Shown here: one piece after another, positions 58,483 through 64,000 of the stretch
Position numbering within the stretch: position 1 is the stretch's first letter
Layout: each line of letters starts with the position of its first letter
Assembly: GCA_002914845.1 (NCBI GenBank)
Contig: JXTC01000005.1
Location: forward strand, 1,307,942 to 1,371,941
Length of the DNA: 64,000 nucleotides
Source of the DNA: Trema orientale
Lineage: Eukaryota; Streptophyta; Magnoliopsida; Rosales; Cannabaceae
Reading direction: 5' to 3'
Program-made: the position numbers and the translations under genes
The notes under the pieces: generated by a model
What the model was told of the DNA's origin: nothing
What the model saw: only the letters and a program-made list of their open reading frames with translations
Databases searched by the model: none

Positions 58483-60102
58483 ATGGATGCGACGAGCCCG
58501 AGTTCACAAAACCGTCCGTTTTCAATCAAATTGTGGCCTCCTAGCCAAAGCACGAGGCAAGTGCTTGTGGACCGGATGATAAACAATCTCACGACGAAAT
58601 CCATTTTCACCGAGAAGTATGGAACTCTGAGCAAGGAAGACGCTGAAGAGAATGCAAAATACATCGAGGACAAGGCATTTTCCACGGCAGACCAGCATCA
58701 TGAGAAGGAGCCGGATGGTGATGGAGGTTCTGCAGTGCAGCTCTATGCGAGGGAATGCAGCAAGCTCCTTCTGGAAGTCCTAAAAGGAGGTCGTATTAGC
58801 AAGGACAAGAAGTTGACGTCTTTGAATGATATTGCTTCCCATGAAACCTTTTTTGATATATCCAAAGGCCAACGAGCCTTTATTGAGGCCGCAGAGGCTG
58901 AGGAACTTCTAAAGCCATTAAAGGAGCCAGGGAATTCTTACTCTAAGATTTGCTTCAGCAATAGAAGCTTTGGTTTGGAAGCAGCCCAAGTGGCTGAACC
59001 CATTTTGGCTTCTCTGAAAAGTCAGTTGAAAGATGTAGACTTATCAGATTTTGTTGCCGGGAGACCTGAGGCAGAAGCTCTTAAGGTGATGAATATATTT
59101 GCAGAAGCATTGGAAGGTACTGTCTTGAAGTCTCTGAATCTCTCAAACAATGCCTTGGGTGAGAAAGGTGTTAGGGCTTTTCGAGCACTGCTTAAATCTC
59201 AAGCTCAGTTGAAGGAGCTCTACTTGATGAATGATGGCATCTCTGAAGAAGCTGCTCGAGCAGTTTCTGAGTTGATTCCTTCAACAGAGAAGCTTAGAAT
59301 CCTCCATTTTCACAATAATATGACGGGAGATGAAGGAGCTGTTGCAATCGCAGAGGTTGTAAAGCGTTCTCCTTTGTTGGAGGACTTCCGTTGCTCCTCT
59401 ACAAGAATAGGCTCAGAAGGAGGAGTGGCCTTGTCTGAAGCACTAGGTACTTGTACCTATTTGAAGAAGCTTGACTTGAGGGACAACATGTTTGGTGTGG
59501 AAGGTGGAATTGCATTGAGCAAAGCGCTGTCCAAGCATTCAGATTTGACAGAAGTTTACCTGAGTTACCTCAACTTGGAAAATGAGGGTGCGATTGCTAT
59601 AGCCAATTCTCTCAAGGAATCCGCTCCTTCACTCGAAGTTTTGGAGATGGCTGGTAATGACATAACAGCTGCAGCTGCTTTGGCTCTTGCAGCTACTATA
59701 GAATCAATGAAGCTTCTCACAAAGCTGAATTTGGCTGAGAATGAACTAAAGGATGAAGGTGCTATCCAGATCAGCAAGGCATTGGCAGGTCATTCACAGT
59801 TGAATGAAGTGGATATGAGCACTAACTTAATAAGAAGAGCTGGGGCTCGTCTTTTGGCTCAGACTGTGGTCCAGAAGCCTGGTTTTAAGTTGTTGAACAT
59901 CAATGGGAATTACATCTCTGATGAAGGCATTGACGAGGTGAAGGATATTTTCAAGAAAACTCCTGATATTCTCGGGTCTTTGGATGAGAATGACCCTGAA
60001 GGAGAAGATGCTGATGATGATGAAGAATCTGGAGATGGTGAAGGTGATGAGGACGAATTAGGATCCAAACTGAAAAACCTTGAAGTTGGTCCAGTGGACT
60101 AA
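58483..60102 (+). CDS. RANGAP1: RAN GTPase-activating protein 1 (RanGAP1)
   Basis: A single uninterrupted coding exon of 539 residues (Arabidopsis RanGAP1 is about 535). It stimulates GTP hydrolysis by Ran, maintaining the RanGTP gradient for nuclear transport, and marks the nuclear rim, cell plate and division site. The N-terminal WPP domain has FSIKLWPPSQSTRQ (residues 13-26, WPP at 18-20), the plant-specific nuclear-envelope targeting module that replaces the SUMO-binding tail of animal RanGAP. The LRR domain spans about residues 190-485, with repeats such as LKSLNLSNNALGEKGVRAF, LKELYLMNDGISEEAARAV and LKKLDLRDNMFGVEGGIAL. An acidic tail follows (about 493-525, ENDPEGEDADDDEESGDGEG), as in all RanGAPs. 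The start codon follows the 5' UTR acceptor and matches the family N-terminus. No defects seen. Confidence 0.97.
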   Translation: MDATSPSSQNRPFSIKLWPPSQSTRQVLVDRMINNLTTKSIFTEKYGTLSKEDAEENAKYIEDKAFSTADQHHEKEPDGDGGSAVQLYARECSKLLLEVLKGGRISKDKKLTSLNDIASHETFFDISKGQRAFIEAAEAEELLKPLKEPGNSYSKICFSNRSFGLEAAQVAEPILASLKSQLKDVDLSDFVAGRPEAEALKVMNIFAEALEGTVLKSLNLSNNALGEKGVRAFRALLKSQAQLKELYLMNDGISEEAARAVSELIPSTEKLRILHFHNNMTGDEGAVAIAEVVKRSPLLEDFRCSSTRIGSEGGVALSEALGTCTYLKKLDLRDNMFGVEGGIALSKALSKHSDLTEVYLSYLNLENEGAIAIANSLKESAPSLEVLEMAGNDITAAAALALAATIESMKLLTKLNLAENELKDEGAIQISKALAGHSQLNEVDMSTNLIRRAGARLLAQTVVQKPGFKLLNINGNYISDEGIDEVKDIFKKTPDILGSLDENDPEGEDADDDEESGDGEGDEDELGSKLKNLEVGPVD

Positions 60103-60970
60103 GGCCTTCTAATGTCCAGTTTCTCATTTTCGGCAGTGGTGTTAGCCTCTTTGCAATTCTCATTTTCAGCAGTGGGGTTAGCCTCTTAGCCATCAATAAT
60201 TGCAAGAGGCATTAAAATTTTTAGTATCCGACTGTTCTACTGAATCTTATTTTTCACAAGTGATGGAGCAGTTTAGGCAGCATTATGATCCAGATATCAG
60301 GAGCATTAGTTATTTGTTGTTTCTTGTTCCGTTCAACTTTAGCGGTTTGTTATTTGGACTTTAGCTGTTTTTATGTTGTCCGAAATCTTGGCAAAATATG
60401 TTGCTCTGAAACTGACAGGGTTGCTATTTCCAAGGTTTATTCCTAGTATTTGAAATTATAATTCGCTCTCTTGTAACTCACCAAAGATGCCTTGGCGTGA
60501 CCACTAGCAGTGAGTATTCAATGAAACGGTAGGTTCTCATTAAAGATTTTTGATCGCGGAAAGTAGTTTATGATTAGAGCACTTATATTAAACTGTGAAA
60601 TTGTCCTCTACGATGAAGTTACACGTTAAGCAATGCCTATCCCTGAAAAATTTCGTGACAAATTCGTTAATTTGTTTCATAATGTCTGCTAAATACGAAA
60701 GTAACAGGATGAGAAAAATAAGAGATGCATTTAATAATTGCTGATAATTTTACAGTGTTGCTGATTAGAGCAAAGACATGTTACAAAGTAGAATAAATCG
60801 ATTGTAAGCGAGCATTAGCCATTTCCAGACCATCTTTAAAAGGCCGGACAATGTCTTCTGCCCTGACAAGTCAGCTTGTTAGCTAAAAGCTTGTCACAGC
60901 TCAAACCCATGTACAAAATCTGGAGGGCTAAACTATAGTAAGATGAGGCATTTTATGAAATCTGCCATGA
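60103..60970. other. Convergent 3' region between RANGAP1 and the SNF2 gene
   Basis: The RANGAP1 3' UTR contains two copies of a 30-bp unit (60121-60150 and 60157-60187) sharing TTCTCATTTTCRGCAGTGG and GTTAGCCTCTT. The rest, to 60970, presumably holds the 3' UTR of the minus-strand SNF2 gene. No other gene was seen. Confidence 0.6.
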
Positions 60971-63900
60971 TCAACTCCATCCATTTCCTCTTCCGTTGGA
61001 GTTCTGCCCTTTAGAGTCAGAGATTGAGCTCTGAATAGAGTAGCTTGATCGCTTCTTTTTGTGGGTTTTCCAAGTCAATATCTGCCCATTCCAACTAATT
61101 GAACCAACACCATGATAGTCATGTTTCTCTGTACTTGTTCCTTCCAACTTGATTCTCTTTGGCACTGGTGTCTGAGCATAGGTATCTTCACTCGTTCCCT
61201 CACTGGCGAGTGGAGTATTTTCAGTTAATTCGATAACCTTTTCCTCTTCCACGCCATTACTATTGTTACTAGCTTCACTGATCTCTGATGGCAGGTGGTT
61301 TCTTCTTTTTCCTTTGATAGAAAGCTTTGATACATCTACTCCATTTTCTACGGCTTTCATCCACTGTAAATCGCTGAGACTATCAGCATAAACCACCTCT
61401 TTTCTTCGTCGCTTTCCCGTGACACTTCCCCCATTAAATCCTTTGGTATCGTTTTCCTTGTTGTCTGGTTTAGAATATGCCCATTCAGGAACCTCGTGAT
61501 CTTCCATAAGGCGAGATCTGTAGTTCTCCTTCTGTCTTCTCTCCTCATCCATCTTCTCAAACATCCAGAACTCCTCATCTGACCGGGCAGCAAGGCGGTT
61601 AATTTCTCTCTCGCTTGGCACATCTGTACCCAGTGAGCTTGTACCTCTGCGCATGATCTCCTCCAACATTTCTCTCCTGTCTTGAGCTGCATAAGATGAA
61701 ACATTTTATTAACAAAACATTTTCTTAATAAATCTCCTGAACCTACTTAACAGGTTAAGCTCAAAGCTGTAGCCCCCATTGATCCAAAAAACTAAAAAAC
61801 ATGAAATCGTGTTCATTCACCAGGTAAGTAGCCCCGAGACCTCTGGACCATTTAAGAGCAAGCCATAGGATTAAGCTAGTGACTCTACTAACCCCTCGAG
61901 AGTACACAGATGAACAAGTACACTAAGACTATAGCATGGCATGTTAATAATGTTATGTGTACATCCGAATGACGAAAGAAATATAATTCTATGAAGTCAC
62001 TGCACAGAATGAGCAAGCCATAGGATTAAGCTAGTGACTCTACTAACCCCTCGAGAGTACACAGATGAACATGTACATAAAGACTATAGCATGGCATGTT
62101 AATAATGTTATGTGTGCATCCGAATGATGAAAGAAATATAATTCTATGAAGTCACTGCACAGAATGCAAAATAACAAACCTGTTGAAGTTGTATTGAAGA
62201 GTCCAGCCTGGATGACCTTAGCATCTATGCCCATCTTCTGTTTTGCACGTTCTAAGATTACCTCTTCAATTGATCCAACACTAACCAACACAAAAACTCT
62301 GACTTCCTTCTTTTGTCCTATACGATGGGCACGATCCTCTGCCTGTTGGTCCATTTGCGGATTCCAATCACTGTCAAAAATAATTACCGTATCTGCTGTT
62401 TGTAAGTTCAAACCGAGACCTCCAGCACGAGTGCTCAGGAGAAACATGAAGTAAGGGGAATCTGGAGCATTGAATTGCTTTAGCAGGGTCCCTCTTTCCT
62501 CGGTTTTAGTAGAACCATCCAGTCTAAGGTACTTAAAATCATGAAGGTGCAGATAGATTTCAAGAATGTCCATTAGACGAGTCATTTGTGAAAAAAGCAG
62601 GACCCTGTGCCCAGCTCTTTGGAGTTTTGGCAGTAAACGGTCAAGCAGTTCAAATTTTCCTGATGCTCTGATGATCTCTTCCTTGCGCCACATATTATAG
62701 TCTCCCACCACAAAAAGATATGGGTGATTACAACATTTCCTCAGCTGCATTGTGAGGTTCTGTAGACTCTTTGACTTCCCACTACCTGCAATTAAAGTTA
62801 CTTTTAATAAAACCTTGTTGAATGTGTAAATGCAATCTGTCTTCTTAATCTTAACGGTGACTACTTGCAATTTGTATTGCTAATGAGGGGTCGTGAGGGC
62901 AACAAATGTGACTTTGAAATGCCAGCAAACTGAGTCCTTTGTGACTTGGAAGCATTTTGAGAAGCATATGGGTATTTATTCGAATGTTCACCATTATTTA
63001 TCTACTTTTTTTAAAGGAAAAAAAAGATCAGTTGTCAAAACTAATTGCACGCATGCAAAAGCAAAAGCTACAAACCGTTATCTAGCCCAACTCTGCCCAC
63101 GTCAGTAACTTGTTGATAATATACTTTCTGCCATGCTGACATATCACATTTCAGTATGACCTGCGATTTTTGAGGAAGGTATTTCTCCACTTCATCTTTT
63201 TTCCTCCTCAATATGAATGGTCTTATAACCTGTCAATTAATAAAAGGCGGATAAAGACACAAGAAAGCTAAAAATAAAAAGAAATAATAAAAAAAAGTAA
63301 TTAAGAAACAATGAGAAGACACGGACATGATGGAGACGGCGAATAATCAACAACTGTTCTTCATCCGTTAGAGAAATATCACCCCGATCAGCAAATGGTG
63401 CGTTAAACCAATCCTCAAAATTCTGAACCGAATTAAAAATGTGTGGAAGAAGAAAATTAAGGAGGGACCATAACTCCTGCAGACTATTCTGTATTGGGGT
63501 ACCAGTCAATAGGAGTCTCCGTCGTATTTCATAACTGCAAACACGCAACAATTTAATGAGGAAACTTTTTGCACTAGAAAAAATAAAGAACGAAATTTTA
63601 GAAACTAATTTTTACACTGTGAAACAATAATTCAAACAAATTTATAGATTCAAAAATCAACATTGTTTCCAAAGAGTGTTGATGAAAGATGAGGAAGAAA
63701 AGAAAAAATAGCAAATAGAAGTAAAGTTTGANAAACCCATAAAAAAGGAGCACAGCATAAACAAATTCTACGAGATTCAAAAAACAGAAATAACAAACAA
63801 ACTTTAAGAAATTAGGCATGTTGATACATCAAGGAAGTAATGCCTCTATTATGAACACAAGTGTCAATACCCTGCAAGTGTTTGTGCAAGAGCACATTCG

Positions 63901-64000
63901 TGATTCTTCAACCTATGGCCTTCATCTACAATCAGGTAGTACCAGGGAATTTTCTTCAAAAAAGTTTTATCTCTCATAACTAGGTCATAATGTGTGATCA
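60971..64000 (-). CDS. CHR12: SNF2 chromatin-remodelling ATPase, CHR12/CHR23 (MINU) type, C-terminal part
   Basis: An ATP-dependent nucleosome remodeller of the SWI/SNF class in the nucleus; Arabidopsis CHR12 is tied to growth arrest and dormancy under stress. Exons in gene order: from beyond 64000 to 63871, 63534-63327, 63229-63076, 62785-62180 and 61686-60971. Motifs: [18 protein letters not shown] (motif II, DEGH), [19 protein letters not shown] (III), [74 protein letters not shown] (IV), [32 protein letters not shown] (V) and [20 protein letters not shown] (VI). The last exon has the SnAC-type region ([33 protein letters not shown]) and ends with a basic tail ([10 protein letters not shown]). 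No bromodomain follows, which separates it from BRM and favours CHR12/CHR23. The N-terminus and first helicase motifs lie outside the window. An ambiguous base sits at 63732 in an intron. Confidence 0.93.
61856..62165. repeat. 155-bp tandem duplication in the last intron of the SNF2 gene
   Basis: Copies 61856-62010 and 62011-62165 differ at only about five positions. Both contain CCATAGGATTAAGCTAGTGA and CCCCTCGAGAGTACACAGAT. The right copy ends about 15 bp from the exon donor at 62180, but neither copy includes the splice site. Confidence 0.9.

Noticed and set aside
62146-62454. Plus-strand frame of 102 codons
   Set aside because: It is the shadow of the SNF2 helicase exon on the opposite strand.
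1-64000. tRNA, rRNA genes or CRISPR arrays
   Set aside because: No cloverleaf B-box pattern, ribosomal RNA segment or regularly spaced repeat-spacer array was recognised by eye, and CRISPR is not expected in a plant nuclear genome.

Overview
This is a nuclear DNA window from a flowering plant, most likely a eudicot. The genes have many short introns rich in A and T, gene-poor stretches carry MITEs and Mutator-like elements, and every recognisable protein matches a plant-specific or plant-type family. Five host genes look functional: MAKR1, a MAKR-like gene, a malectin-LRR gene, ARIA and RANGAP1. RPS16 is intact apart from one ambiguous base near its start. Two genes run off the window or cannot be followed to their ends (a T-type cyclin and a SNF2 remodeller). 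Two neighbouring carboxylesterase genes are broken.

Layout. 1-5.4 kb: a minus-strand T-type cyclin (CYCT1;3-like) whose last visible exon ends at 3703; no further exon was recognised to its left. 5.4-13.9 kb: repeat-rich gap with a Mutator-like element (7783-9114, 9-bp target duplication) and a probable solo LTR fossil (10232-12018). 13.9-15.1 kb: MAKR1. 15.2-25.4 kb: about 10 kb without a recognised gene. 25.4-26.1 kb: a small protein sharing the ADELF..G.LLP motif with MAKR1. 27.2-30.4 kb (minus): a nine-exon secreted malectin-like/LRR protein. 30.4-37.3 kb: gap with a LINE coding fossil and MITE-like elements. 37.3-43.5 kb: ARIA (ARM repeats plus BTB), 19 coding exons, two of its introns with GC donors. 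44-48 kb: LINE 3' end, MITEs and a nested repeat. 48.3-50.8 kb: the two broken carboxylesterases. 51.17-52.77 kb: a giant foldback Mutator-like element with a 9-bp target duplication. 53.5-54.2 kb: ribosomal protein gene RPS16. 58.5-60.1 kb: RANGAP1, with a 5' UTR intron. 61-64 kb (minus): the C-terminal part of a SNF2 remodeller of the CHR12/CHR23 (MINU) type, cut by the window end.

The genes do not form a pathway cluster, as is normal for a plant chromosome. Broad roles are transcription elongation (cyclin T), receptor-kinase regulation at the plasma membrane (MAKR1 and perhaps its neighbour), cell-surface recognition (malectin-LRR), abscisic-acid signalling (ARIA), translation (RPS16), the Ran cycle (RANGAP1) and chromatin remodelling (CHR12). 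The most striking structures outside the genes are the 1.6-kb foldback element, two inverted copies of one repeat family flanking the carboxylesterase-RPS16 block, a duplicated 5' splice site and consecutive GC-AG introns in ARIA, and a promoter duplication upstream of RPS16. No wholly new system was found. All calls come from reading the sequence and from remembered family features; no database was searched.
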